Of a stretch of DNA of 64,000 bases, positions 1-12,605 are shown piece after piece (the first letter of the stretch is position 1; each line of letters starts with the position of its first letter). Origin of the DNA: Tretioscincus oriximinensis (Eukaryota > Chordata > Lepidosauria > Squamata > Gymnophthalmidae); NCBI GenBank assembly GCA_022410635.1, contig JAJVDF010000229.1, forward strand, positions 297,393 to 361,392, read 5' to 3'. The notes under the pieces are model-generated. The model was given only the letters and a program-made list of their open reading frames with translations. It was not told where the DNA came from and did not search any database. The translations under genes and the position numbers were made by a program.

Positions 1-904
1 TTACATGTGAGGTAAGAAGTCTCCCCAGACCTTGAACAGGCTTTAAAAATAGTCATTTTGCATGAGCAAACCAAGGTAAAGTCTAAGTTGCTTCAGAATG
101 GCAGTGTCACTGATTCCATGAAGTTCAATACCTAGACACAAGAAGTTGCGTATGAATGCTTTATCCCTGTATTCAATAATTCAGTAAACCCGGCCAAAGG
201 ATTTCTCACTGTATTTCTTTATTGCGATTCAGACTGATAGTTTTCCTCCTGAAAAGCCATAGGTTTAATAAACACACAGGGCTTAACCCTGAGCTCCGTA
301 CAGATCTTCAGTAAGTACTTTATGACAGATTTGCCACTTTTTTTTTTATAAGTAGCAGAAATCCCAATTGTTCGAGCTGATACTCAAATCAAAGCTCCTT
401 AGCTCTAGAGTTTTATGTGCAACCTCTCAACTCCCAGCCTTGGAAACTGGGAATTGAACACATCTGAAGGATGGAAAAAAGGCTTTCCTTGAAGATGCAA
501 AGAGCAGCATTCTGTCTAGTCTGCTGATTCTAAGAATGGGAGGAAGCAAAAAAGATGGTCTGGGATAAAAAGGTAAAAATAGTTGATGGCCTTCTTCGTC
601 CACTTAACCATCAGAGGACATTTTCACCAGGAAAGTAGTTTGTTTTTAAAAATGAAAAATTGCATGTAGTTCACAGAATTAAAACCACAGCAATAGTATT
701 ATCTGAGGAGATGATGCTGCCGTTGAAAATTCTGATTACTGATGCTATTTTATTTCTAGATTGTTACCCTTTCTGCACTTGTTCTATTCGTACTACTGTA
801 CAAAAATATGCTTTATAAATATTTGACAGACCATCCTGAACAATATGAACAGTTCTGCTGGGGAAAGGTTTATTTCCCTAAAATAAGTAAAAGGAAGGTA
901 TTCT
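1..904. other. intergenic, nothing recognised
   Basis: AT-rich DNA without coding signals or recognisable repeats, up to the CR1 fragment at 905. Confidence 0.6.
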
Positions 905-1207
905 ATAGAATTTACTTTCAGAAGAGTGGTGGTATCTAGCAGNCCAGAACAAGATTAGACAAGTTCATGGACACCAAGGCTATAAACAACTACTAGGATG
1001 GTTCTCTTGGTTTACTGTCTCTGGGATGCTGTAACAAGCAGAATTCCTGATGTACCATTTGCAGGGAGTCGAGAACAGGTGAAGATTTTGTCCCCTTCTG
1101 TTTCAGACTGCCCTGGTGCAATTGTGGGCCACTGGGTGAGACAGAATGCTGGACAAGATGGGCTCTGGCCCTATTCAGCATGGCTTCTCTTAGGTTCTTA
1201 CATTCTA
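905..1207 (+). mobile_element. CR1 LINE 3-prime end
   Basis: Matches the tail of the 16.6-17.4 kb copy: ACAAGTTCATGGACACCAAG, GGGATGCTGTAACAAGCAG, TTTGCAGGGAGTCGAGAACA, GAGACAGAATGCTGGACAAG and a final CTTCTCTTAGGTTCTTAC. Only the end of the coding part and the 3-prime UTR are present. Confidence 0.85.
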
Positions 1208-3916
1208 AGGGTGCATCCAGGCGCATACCTTTGTAGTCATGGCCGTTGTCATGGTCCTGTGCTATCCAGAAGACAACATGCAGCACTAAGTACATGTATG
1301 GTGCTCATATCTGTGCATCTTTTGCCTGTTTCTGGTACCATGTATGCATCTGTATACCCCCAGGGAAAGCACTATAATAGCTGCTTTTCTCCCTATGGTT
1401 ATTAAACCTGGGGCACACCTCCGTTCTGTGCTTTCCTAGAGAGAAGACAGTACTCACACCTTCCTATCACTAGGACACTGGGCATCCAAAGAATGGATGG
1501 AGAAAATGTGAAGAAAAATTCCTTGGTCTGGAATGCAAGGAAAATAGAGTTTGTACTTAATCTGGAAGAAGTATAAAACCAGTGTGTACACTGGTTTTGG
1601 TCTGCCAGTAAAGAGTAAGGTTACCACAGGCACACAATGTTTTCCTATCACAATGGTAGTAACATTATGATGTCTCTGCCCCACGTGTTAATGTAGATTT
1701 TGCAACGCACCTAGAAAAACGGTCCTTTGCTCCGTGATATTCTTCAACTGATATTTTGCAGAATTGCCGTGCCTACAGCTGTGGAGGGGAGAAACCTTTC
1801 TGTGTACTTCTCCTTAATGTGATTACCCCAGGAAGAATTGCTAGCTGAGCCCACAACCTGTTACAGGCAGCAAGAGAATGCTTGCTCATATTCACATGGG
1901 ACCTTATTCCGTTCCGCATGAGATCTTTTCTGCACAGAACTTTATTCCATCCCAAGAAGGAATCCATGGGTTCTTATTTGACCTCCTGCAACTTATTTAG
2001 TCTCCGGCAACTTATTCATGATATAGTTTGAGCAAAATATCTAATTCCTAAACAAATAATATCCCTTTTCAGAAAATGTGCATGAATGTGAGTGTGCATA
2101 CGTATCCATATCTATATCGTTTGCAAAGAATAGCAGGAAAATAAAATGTCAAAGAGATTATATGGAGTTCAACAATTCCGGTAAAGCTGAAATAAAGGAT
2201 TCCTACTTTTGCATGCTTGAAAATAGAAGTGAGAGTCATTCATTTTCCTTGTAAGTAACATAAATCCTACATTTTCCTACTCCTCCGTAGCATATAAAAG
2301 GTCCCTTAGGCACAAATGGTAGCTGTTATCTTTCACGGCTATGCTAAAATCACTGTAAAATATGCATTTCCATAATTTGCATAGAAAGAGTTGATAAAAA
2401 CACTGCAGAAATGTTTTGCCATTACACAAATTAATTTTATGTACTTTTAAAGTATGTTGTATGCGGTCACTGCAAGATCAAGAAGATCAGCCTATCCTCA
2501 AATGCATAATGTTCTGCTATACATTTTGCCTAAGGCACTGCAAACCTCTCGGAGACATCTCCGTCTGTCTCTTCCTTGGAATGTTAACTTAATGATTCAC
2601 TGTCTTGCTTTGACTAACATGTCAACTCAGGGAATGTGTCTCTCACNATGACAAGGATCTTTTTTAACCTCTAAGGAACAGAAGGTCTCTTAATTCCTAG
2701 GTCACCTAATCCATCTAGATGAGAAACATATCTGAACAGTGCATCTATATAACCATAAGAGTGTCAGTCTCATTTAATAGCTGGGTTTTTTAGAACAGTA
2801 ATTTAGGAATTACTTTTAGAAAGGATATGGATAGTCGTTAGGTCCCTCCCCACTATTTCTCTGAAATCTGCAAAGCACCGTATGAAAAGGGCCTGGCCAG
2901 TGTGATCTATAAATTAATAGTTATAATTTTAAAATCCAGGACATCTTCAAGGAATATAGATTTTAGAAATTAATATATCAGTGAATGAAATGGAAAAGGC
3001 ATGCAAGGAATTACATAAAATTAAACAATATAGAATGAGAGAATTGAAATACAAGCTTCATTGTATAAAAAACAACTGCCCTCAGATTCTGGTGTTTTAA
3101 TTATATTAATTTGGTTTTAATATATAGACTTTATATTGTAAGACCTTTAGGTAGGGGGCAGTATATAAATATATAAATAATAAATAAATAAATACACAGA
3201 TGGTATAGGACCCCACTCAGACTATCACACATGATTCAAGGTCTAAGCCCCTCTATGTTGGCATTGTTCTACAATAAGAGGAACATGGTATCATCAATGG
3301 TGGGAATGTGATTATGTGCAAATATCTTGGGAGGAGGGTACAAAACAGATTAATATCATAACAGAAATATGGCATATGTGGTCAGCGGAAAAATGTTTGT
3401 TGTTTATTATAGATAATGTCTGTAATTGGAGGATGCTTATTTAACCTTGATTGCAACACAGTCTGTTATAGCCAAGTTTCGGAAAGATAAGAAGGATTGG
3501 ACGATAACAAACTGGTACCACTATATTGTGGAGCAATTCTGAAATAACTGGATCACGGAATGTATTTTGAGACTGGTAGTCAAGGATTGAAAAGAGTTCA
3601 GCAGGGATAGGATTGGGTAGCATGAATAAAGGCATTGCACAGAAAGAACTTTAATACAGTTTGATAAGAACTATACTAACCAGTTGGAATTATTGGGAGG
3701 CTTCCGAAATAGGTGAGATTTGCTAGTTTATTTTTTGTTAAATTGTAAGAGAGTCAATTGAAATATGCTTCTGTGTAATTATTTATTTTGTACTTCTAAT
3801 TATTTCAGAAACATTTCCAGCTTTATTTGCTATTATGGTCTTTATTACAGACTTTGTACCTTTGATTTAATTCTGATGTTATTTCTTATCAATCCAATAA
3901 AGCATTAAAAAATTCC
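1208..3916. other. intergenic DNA with a SINE-tail scrap
   Basis: Mostly AT-rich unclassified sequence. At about 3138-3200 GACCTTTAGGTAGGGGGCAG with TATAAAT(AAAT)n looks like the 3-prime tail shared by SINE type A and L2-like elements. No gene seen. Confidence 0.55.
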
Positions 3917-4270
3917 AGAAAAACACATCTGTGATTCTGCGTCACCTACCTTCAAGTTTCCACAATGTTTCATTACATTCTCATTGAATGACAAGCCCCA
4001 TAAATCATTGCTGCACTTGCCTTACTACAATTCCCAGCATTCTTTCCAAGCCAAGAGCCAATGAACCTTTACATGTAGCCTCGAAGTAATATGAGATATT
4101 CCATGTCCACATTATTAAATGCCCCACAGTGTGGAATTGGATAAGTAGCGATAGCTGGAAAATCTATAAGACCTTGGGCCTTTATAGCATGTAGATTGCT
4201 GAACATGCGTGACCTCGTCGGGCGAATTCAGCCTGATGTAAGAAACATCTCAGTAAAAATCATTCATGGG
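3917..4270 (+). repeat. unclassified interspersed repeat, copy 1
   Basis: Shares with 18957-19335 the blocks ACCTACCTTCAAG, CATTCTCAT, CCCCATAAATCATTGCT, CTTGCCTTACTACAATTCCC and AATTCAGCCTGATGTAAG. No open frame and no obvious terminal repeat. Confidence 0.7.
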
Positions 4271-4734
4271 GATTCACCAATGGTAACCATTGCACAATGC
4301 ATACGGATGTGCACTGCAGAGAATTTTTCCTGGCCAAAATCAATCAATTTGGGTAAGGAATAGGGGAGGCAGAACTTTGGGTTCTCCACTAACAATAAGG
4401 TGCACAGAAGTGATCACAAGAGTCTAAGTTCTAATCTGTACAACATTATCCTAAATAACCTGAAACAGTTTTTTGTACAGCCTTTTGTACGGCGCTACCA
4501 AGTGCAGATCATTTTTGTTTACAAATCTTATCCTGTATCTGTGACCAATAAAAAATCCAAGGTTTTATGATTTAGCACTTTTTGCAAAACGTCTTGTGCT
4601 CCCTCTGCTGTTTTGATAGAAGCAATGAACACCCATCTGTGCTTAGCATCCTGGGGAAAGGAAACATCTGTAGTTCATATACAAATTAGACCAGGGAAAA
4701 AAGCAATGCTCTATTCCTATGGAGGGGTTTAAAG

Positions 4735-5435
4735 GACTTGCCATTCAAGGTAGGGTTGCCCCATAAAAACCAGAAGAACAATTTGCAACACCCATTGAAG
4801 TTGCAAAGCATTTTCCTGGCCTGTAGGCAGACATCTGTTGACTATTTCAGATCAGGGCCTGTGGCGTTTGCCAGATTTGGGGCCTTTATTTTATTCACAG
4901 GCCTAAGTTTTGTATCCTATTTCCTATGTCTTGCCCAGTGGGGAGGAGGGAGGCTGAGCCCAAGAGAAGGGGTGTAGTTTTCTCTCTGCCCAGGTGGGAG
5001 GGGGAACCCAGCAATGCAATGCCCAATAAGGAGGCAGGGTGGGCCTATAAAGCTAGCCCTGCCCACTGGTTGGGGCCCTTCTTTTGCCAGAGGTGGAGCA
5101 GGTGGAAGCTCTGNGTGGGAGGGGACCATCTCAGTGGCTCCTGCCTTGTGTGGAGGAAGAGTGAGGGACGTTAATAGGCTGGGAGACAGAAGCCTTGCAG
5201 TGAGGTCCTACGTGGACTTCTGCTCCTGAGGATTCACTCTGTGTTCTATGATTCTTTTATTTTCAAACCCACTTTAATCCTGTTGTGTTCTACAATAAAC
5301 TTGTTTGTTTTTGAAACTTATATTTTACCCCAGAATCCTTCTTTTCATAATCCTCTCTTATTAGCCTGGCTGGCAATAAAGTCTTCACACACATGTCCCT
5401 GTGTGTTGGGGATAGTAGGCCTTCCCTGTGCTTAA
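4735..5435 (+). repeat. solo-LTR-like sequence
   Basis: CCTATAAAGC (near 5044) followed about 250 bases later by ACAATAAAC (AATAAA 5294-5299) and a GT/T-rich stretch is the U3-R-U5 layout of an LTR. GC-rich upstream DNA and the end CTTAACA near 5435 fit. I cannot define both edges or a target-site duplication, and no internal retroviral coding sequence is adjacent. A non-LTR promoter fragment is possible. Confidence 0.4.
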
Positions 5436-5459
5436 CAACAAAGGAGAGTAGTCTGACTA

Positions 5460-5620
5460 GATGACCCCTTTTTGGGGGGGGGACCCAGTTTTGGGGTGCC
5501 TTCCAGTTTTTTTCTGAGAATTTTTTTTTTCAAAAAAAGATTTTTTTTAATTTTTTTTCCTCAGAAAAAAATGGGAGGCACCCCAAAAATGGGTTTTCAA
5601 CCCCCCCAAAAGGAGTCATC
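5460..5620. mobile_element. foldback element with G/C and T/A homopolymer arms
   Basis: GATGACCCCTTTTTGGGGGG at the left pairs with CCCCCCCAAAAGGAGTCATC at the right. Within lie TTTTGGGGTGCC / GGCACCCCAAAAA and TTTTTCTGAG / CTCAGAAAAA. Nearly the whole 161 bp is a hairpin. A partial relative is at 10505-10650. Confidence 0.75.
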
Positions 5621-5964
5621 TGATCAGCCTAAAGGAGAGGGAAGTGACTTTAGCTGCCTGGAGGCTTGTGTTGGGCCCCAGCAGCTGAGGTTGACTGTAG
5701 CGGCATAAGGCTGGCTGGGTAACCTGGCATGGGGTCAGCATCCATGCCCCAACAGGTGCTCAGGTAGAGTCAGAGGGCTTGGGTGGGGGTGGATGCCCCA
5801 GGGCCATATTTAGGCAAAATATAGCTACCAGTAGTACTAAAAATATATTAATATTTTTATTGCTTTTATTATTATAAAACCCAAAGTAGCTGAGGGAAGA
5901 AGGGGAGTAATATAAACAAATAAGGTGAATAAGTAAGTAAATTTCAGCCCATGGGCAAAATACA

Positions 5965-6565
5965 GCCAAAATAAAGATTATAACTTCTTTCATTTTTAAG
6001 CCTAAATAGGAAATATTCTAAGCTGAAGGCAATATTGTTAAACCTACACTTAAGGTTGTCATGTGGCATTAGGTGTTTCTTAAAAGCACAACCACATGAA
6101 CACACAGAGGAACAGGTAAGAACTGTTTCTTGAAAGTGCACATGTGCAAAAGAGCGAGTGAGAAAGCATGCAAAGGGTTGAGCTAATTTTCCCTCAAGGT
6201 AACATGACTAAATGTATCAGAACATGGGAACAGTCAGTAATATGATGGGCAGGGGAAGAGTACATAGGGTCCCCCATGGCCTTCCTTACCCCTTCCTTAG
6301 GGCCTCTTGTACTACGTGTTTGGTCCCTTTGCGTTAAGACAAAATAGGAAGTTCACATACACCTCTTCACTTTCTCTCACACAAATGTACTTTCAAGAAA
6401 CAGTTCCTGCCTGTTCCCCTGTGTGTGTATGTGGCTGTGCTTTTAAGAAACGGCTAATATCATATGACAACCTTAAGTGTAGTTTAACATTATTGCTTCT
6501 CAACTAACAACATTTCCTCTTTAGATTTAAAAACCAAAAGAAGCTACAATCCAAAGTATACAATT
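5965..6565. repeat. long inverted repeat (about 200-bp arms, 200-bp spacer)
   Basis: Left arm about 5965-6160 and right arm about 6366-6565 are inverted copies. Shared blocks include TTTCTTGAAAGTGCAC / GTACTTTCAAGAAA, TTTCTTAAAAGCACAACCAC / GTGGCTGTGCTTTTAAGAAA and TACACTTAAGGTTGTCAT / ATGACAACCTTAAGTGTA. Minus- and plus-strand translations of the two arms give the same peptide, confirming homology. Probably a foldback transposon. Confidence 0.8.
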
Positions 6566-6717
6566 TGTATATTGCTACAGCCCTACGTTTTATGTGGTCA
6601 AGGTGGCAGGACCTGTGGCAGCTCAGAATGGCATGTAGACACAGGCCTTTTTGACTCCCTTCTGGAAAAGAAAAAGGCTGACATCATTACTGAGGGACTT
6701 GTTGAAGGCAACGTAGG

Positions 6718-6985
6718 AGCCAGTTTGGTCTAGTGGTTAGAGTGTGGGACTCGTACCTGGTAGTCTCCCGGTTCGATTCCCCACTCCTCCATGAAAGCCA
6801 TCTGGGTGACCTTGAGCCAGTCACAGTTCTTTAGAACTCTCTCAGCCCCACCTACTCCACAGGTCTCTGTTGTGGAGAAAGCAACAAAAAGCTATGTGCG
6901 CCACCTTTGGTTGGCCACCTGAGACCTTTGGGTATAGGGCGGGATATAAGTACAAATAAATAAATAAATAAATAAATAAACATAG
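6718..6985 (+). mobile_element. tRNA-derived SINE (type A), complete
   Basis: The tRNA-like head has an A box (TGGTCTAGTGG, 6726-6736) and a perfect B box (GGTTCGATTCC, 6770-6780). The middle (CTGGGTGACCTTGAGCCAGT, CTCAGCCCCACCTAC) resembles the MIR/CORE segment. The tail GGGTATAGGGCGGGATATAA with (AAAT)n resembles L2-type LINE ends. This is the best-preserved SINE in the window. It is not a functional tRNA gene because the SINE body follows directly. Confidence 0.85.
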
Positions 6986-7884
6986 AAAGATAGAAGATAC
7001 ATTAAGTAAGCATTAAATAACATTCCAATTTGAGAAATCCATACAATTACTGTTTCTAAGTGACTGTTCAAGGCAGCCTTATGTCAATAAGTCAGACGCA
7101 ATGGTTTGTCTGAGTAGATTAATTACTGGAAGTCTCCAGGTGTTGTTGGATATTAACTATATCACACTTGCCATTGTGGCAACGTAATGGAACTTGAAGT
7201 TCTAGTTTAGAAACTTTGAGAGGTTATGGAGTGTGATTTGATTTCTCAGTATTATTTTTCCTCATATCTCTTGTTGTTATTAGTCCTCGTATCTCTTGTT
7301 ATTATATCTATATATATCTATTATATCTATATCTATTATAAGCGAAGAAATGTGCATCTTGGTGATGTCTCCAAGGCAACGGGGAATATCACTCAACATT
7401 GAGAGGCTGTGGCCAGTTATTCACCACCACCACCCTTGGCCAGGATACACGTTCCATGCTGGCATAAGTTGCCACTGGGATAGAATAGGGCTATCCATAT
7501 TACAGACATCCCAATACAGGCAGAGAACAAGCAGAACGAGGGGAGCTAGGATTCTCCTGTGGGCTAGGATATGGGCCAGTGTGGAAAGAATCGACAACAA
7601 TGTCTACTCACAATGCAAGTGGACATGCATTGTATGTAGACATACCTGTATACTAAGGATACAAAAATTATCTATGAGGACTTTATCATAATTCCATTAT
7701 CCTCTGAAGTACAAGGCGTATGACAGGGCCTTTCCGTGGTAACTGGCTATGGAATAGTGTCTTCCAGTACAGATAACATCAGAGCCAAAGTCTTTATTGT
7801 TTTCAGTGCCTGATTAGAATGTACCCGGTTAGAGGTTAGATTGTCAAACACTTATCAGGAAGTCATTTGGTTTGGTTTTGTATT
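6986..7884. other. intergenic, nothing recognised
   Basis: Includes a short ATCTATAT microsatellite near 7300-7340. An open frame of 131 codons at 7296-7691 starts inside this microsatellite and resembles nothing known. Confidence 0.5.
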
Positions 7885-8105
7885 TCTTCATTAATCCAGC
7901 TAGTCATAGTTCTTTGGAACTCAGCCCCATGATCTATCACAAGGTGTCTGTTGTGAAGAGAAGAACAGAAAGTTACATAAGCTGCTTTGATTCCCTTTGG
8001 AAAGAAAACCAAACTCCAGTTACCTCCTTCTCCACCCTCTCCCCCCACCTCCTTTCTTCCTCTTNCTCCTTCTTTTTCTCCTTCTTCTTCTCTTTCTTTA
8101 TCACC
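7885..8105 (+). mobile_element. tRNA-derived SINE (type A), 5-prime truncated
   Basis: GTCATAGTTCTTTGGAACTC, GTGTCTGTTGTGAAGAGAAG, AAGCTGCTTTGATTCCCTTT and a CTTCTTCTTCT tail. The tRNA head is gone. Confidence 0.6.
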
Positions 8106-9221
8106 AGAGTTTTTGACGTCTAATTTCCAAGTCCTGCTAGGGTGGTTGAACGCGCGTGCACACACACACACATACATCCAACTGCAGTGATTGCTAGCTT
8201 GTTTATTTATTTATTTATTTATTTATTTACATTTAGTTTCTTCAGTCCCATTGTACTCACTGCTTCCTCCCACTACTGGTAGGATGTGAACAGATGTTAT
8301 AGAAAAGAAATGTAATCTTGGTTCTTTTGCATCAGGCAGGATGCTGCACTCAGAAGTAGCTCCACACTGATTTTGAGAGAACTTCCAATAGTTTTGGTTT
8401 AAGGTATCAGCCTGGCTTTGCATTCTGCCCTGGACTAGCGCATATCTCAGAATAACATTGACTGGGCCGCACACCTGCCCACGAAATGTGCTTTGCACGA
8501 TGTGCGCTTTGCGCTGTTTAGGCCTTGCAACCGGAAGCAGGAAGGCATCTATAAACCACCTCCCTTGTCGTCCCTCCTTTCCCTCATGAGCCTTTTCAGC
8601 TGGTCTTCGCATTCAGAGTCCATTGTTTTCTCCCCCACAGCAGGCTGATCAAGAGGATTAAAGAACAATTAAACCCAATAAATTATCTGCCCCAAAACTT
8701 TTCTTCTTCTTCAAAGTGTGCTCTGTGCTGAAGCAAAGTTGTTGTCGCTTCATTTCTCCTGTGAAGGGGGATCAAGGCAGATCAAACACCAGGAGACCTG
8801 CTGACCTGCTCCGCCTTCTCTTTAGGATCCAGCTTGCAAGTGGCCAGCCAAAATTTACTCTGCTTCGCCTGTCCACTTACACCCCTGATTAATTAAATCA
8901 ATCGCTTCCACAGAAAGGCCTTTCCACCTTTAGAAAACATCCCAAAGGCCTTTAATGTTTAAAGAAAAGCTCCCCCCATTCCTGGCACCCCTATGGTTCA
9001 ATCCAATATGAAAAGCAACAAAGGGAGCAACTGATCCCTTCCTTCCTCCTTCTTTCTGTGAAGGGGATTTTGCCTGTTTTCTTTCCTATTAACGTTTCCT
9101 AAGACTGAGTCTTGGCGCTGCTCAGGTTTGGTTAGCTTTCGCGGCTGATTTTCCAGTGGGAAATCTCACCAGGGAGTCCGGGAGGAGCCTGAGTTCTGCT
9201 CTTGTGCAAAGCACTCGTGAA
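8106..9221. other. intergenic, mostly unclassified
   Basis: A (CA)n run near 8160 and (TTTA)n near 8203-8227, then mixed-composition sequence with no recognised element or exon. Confidence 0.5.
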
Positions 9222-9330
9222 AATTCTGTGATGTCACTTCCAGGGTGAGACCAAGCACCATTCCCGGAAGCAGAGACTAGAAGCAACATCACAATGATAT
9301 AACTCCCGGCCCCACCTATTTATAGTTCGT
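9222..9330 (+). repeat. interspersed repeat rich in TGACATCA/CACTTCC, copy 1
   Basis: GTGATGTCACTTCCAGGG ... GGAAGCAGAGACTAGAAGCA ... GGCCCCACC. The same blocks occur in reverse complement at 13600-13712. Contains CRE/AP-1-like TGACATCA-type cores. Confidence 0.6.
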
Positions 9331-9649
9331 TGCTGTATGAGAATTCACGCTTTGTACAAGAATGGTCAACCATACAAAAACTTACGAGATTCTTGCACAA
9401 TTCTTATAAGATGCCATTCTTATCACAGCCATGTCAGATTGCTCAATTGGAATGCAGGAAGCTGAGAAAGCCGAGAATGACTATTTCAATCCCCAGCTTG
9501 TCACCGGAAGTTGTCAATGGCAAACTACCTCTGTACCTTTGCCAGGAAAACTGCATAAAGAAGAAGAGTTGCCCCATTCTTCTCAATCTAAAGGGAAAGC
9601 AAAGCAGCTTACATAATCTTCTGTTCTTCTCAATAGACATCTTGTGAAG

Positions 9650-9775
9650 CAGGTGTGGCTGAAAGAGCTCTGAAGAACTGTGACTACTAGCTCAAGGTCA
9701 CCCAGCTGATTTCATAGAGGAGTACAGAATCTGGAGACTTCCACCTAAGGGTCTGGCACTCTAACCAGACCCCAG
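9650..9775 (-). mobile_element. tRNA-derived SINE (type A), fragment
   Basis: Reverse complement of the middle and head: AAGAGCTCTGAAGAACTGTG, CAAGGTCACCCAGCTG and GGCACTCTAACCAGAC. Confidence 0.65.
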
Positions 9776-10504
9776 AGGTTGACTCGATGCTCTCCAACAA
9801 CAGGTCTTTCAATATTCTCCACAAGAAAATCTCTTTCTCATACTAATGCTGCAATCCATACGCTGGGCTTTTTCACACTTTCCTAACGCAAGGCTGTGGT
9901 GACTGCCACTTGGTTCGATGACATTCTCACCATCCTAGCATGAGGAACCCAAGATTGGTTGAGAACAAAAGCTTCAGTCTTTCCAAAACAAGGTGCTCAA
10001 GGCAAAAAAACTAAGAAAATAATATAGTACCACAATACAAGACGTTTCCGTTATTAACATGCATTATAGGTGGAAGCAGACAATATTGAAACAAAACTCA
10101 TTTACAAAAAAGGCAGTATCACCTTAAAGCCCCAGCCCTTGTAGCCAACTCAGAGCAGGATGCTGGGAAATGGTTGAGTCACGCCCGGCCACCTTTATCA
10201 GTGTCGCTATAGGCCAACAATAGTGCAATAATACAATAGATCATTCCAAACTGGACTGACTAGATTTTCTGAGGCCCAAGCTGGGGTAATGAATATTCAT
10301 GCTAATTGGCATATTCATGAATATGCAAATCACCCACCAACATGCATACTCTTTCAAAATCCTTGCCTGAGAAATCCGTAAAGCACATGATAATTTTTTG
10401 AAGCATGCAATAATTTTTTGAAGTGCATGAGAATTTTTCAAAGTGTGTGAGAAATTTGCAATTTTTTGTTTACTGAGGAGAGGGTACCTTCAGGAGCTAG
10501 TTGC

Positions 10505-10650
10505 AGTTGCCAGAGCCCCCTAGTGGTGGTGCAGTGATTTTCAAACCAATCATTTTTTTCAACAAAAAATGGGGAAATCACCCACCCCAGGAGAGTGGGG
10601 TAGACCCCCCCCAAAACCAGGTTGTCCCCCCCAAAAAGGGGTCATCTGGT
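10505..10650. mobile_element. partial relative of the 5460 foldback element
   Basis: Ends with CCCCCCCAAAAAGGGGTCATCTG followed by GTCAGCCTA, as does the 5460 copy. A left-hand block GTGATTTTCAAACC pairs with GGGGAAATCAC. The left terminal G-run is missing. Confidence 0.55.
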
Positions 10651-11414
10651 CAGCCTATAAATAGTAGCAGTAGACAGTATAGGCCTTTGGATTCTGATGG
10701 TAAACTCATTCATTCCAGATGCAGATGGTGTGACGGCCATCTCTGAAGCAGCCCCCCTTTATGCCTCAGCCCTTAGCAGCTAGAGAGTCTCAGAGCAGGG
10801 ACTTACTGGAAAACTGCTGAATCAGCCTGGCCATATTCAAGCCGGAGAACAGAGAACGTTGTCAGAGTAGATCTCACATGGTTCATAGGGCATGTCAACC
10901 TCCCTGGGCTGGTTGTAATAGAGATTGTATCCACACAGTTTCTTCTAGAATTTTCTGATTTATCGGTTTACCGGTTTTATGGCGCTTTGTTCATAACTTT
11001 GCCATACAATCAACATTTTGTCATTCTGTGAGGCATGTTTGCTGGTTGTCACGAGGAAGTTCAGTAGTCCCTCCTCCCAAGTACTATTAGCTAGTTTACT
11101 AGCTAAATTTATTCACCTCTCACCTTTGCAATTTCTCACCAAAACTATCCACGCATCACAACCGTCCTACAATAACCCTATATAGTGGTTTGACAGCTGG
11201 TTTTCCTGGTGATCCTGGTAATCCAGATTGATTGGCATTAAAACTCTGTTTGCCCCCAATTTATACAACAACCTGTTGAAGCAAATGCAACAGAAATTCA
11301 ACTTTCAAGTGGATTATTGATCCAGTCTAGACATCTACAGCTAAATGGGGCAAGGTTAACATTTATTACAGTGCAGACAAAAAGTGGCAAGAGGTGGGAC
11401 CTGGGTTTTTTTTT

Positions 11415-11800
<386 letters not shown>

Positions 11801-12399
11801 TTAGTCTGCTCTAGTGTGCAGACGGTAACATCTTTGTTCAAAATTTATTGCATATTGTTGTTCAATGCAGAAAGGGCTTTTGAGCTAATTTTTGCTATGT
11901 GTGAAACCTCTTACTGGATGTAATGTCAGGTTGACTGAAATTCTTTTCTGCCACCTCAGGGATCTTAAGGGTAAAANATTCTGGTGATTCTAACATCTCC
12001 TGCCCTGGTTACAGTGCGTGGCAGTTACATTAGCAAACGACTGAGCCATCATACATATTCAGTGATTAGATTTGCAACTATAGGGATCTCAGAACACCAT
12101 TTGTGTTTCGTAATAGCACAGCTGAGCGATCTGCTTTTATAGCAGAGATTTTGATAGCTGCCATACAAAGCTGCGACACCTTATTTTAAATTGCCATTTA
12201 TATCCTGCCCTACACCAAAGGTCTCAGGTTGGGTTACAGAAGATAAAAGCAAGCAAACATTTTAGAGACAAGACTAAACTAATTAAAATCACTCCCAAAT
12301 AACAATGAAAGGCATTTCAAATTTAAGTTTACATTAGGAGAAGACAAGACTAGTTGCAGTAGATAAAGGATTCAATATTTTGTTTGAACGTTGAGCATT

Positions 12400-12605
12400 G
12401 GAGGAGAAGGAGAGGAAGAGGGTGGAAGAGAAAGAGGAGGAAGAGAAAGAAATGGTTTTTATATGCCACATTTCTCAACCTGAAGGAACTGTCCTTCTCT
12501 TGACAGCAGGCCCTTTTTGAAGTAGGTAAGGCTGAGAGAGTTCTAAAGAATTGCTTCACAAAGGAATCATTAGAATCTGATACTTTAACCACAAACCAGA
12601 CCATA
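12400..12605 (-). mobile_element. tRNA-derived SINE (type A), decayed
   Basis: A purine-rich GAGGAAGAG tail on the left, then GAACTGTCCTTCTCTTGACA, GAGAGAGTTCTAAAGAATTG and a degraded head. Open frames here come from the purine run. Confidence 0.55.

Noticed and set aside
6718..6792. tRNA-like sequence with good A and B boxes
   Set aside because: It is the head of a SINE; the SINE body follows immediately and other copies of the same element are in the window.
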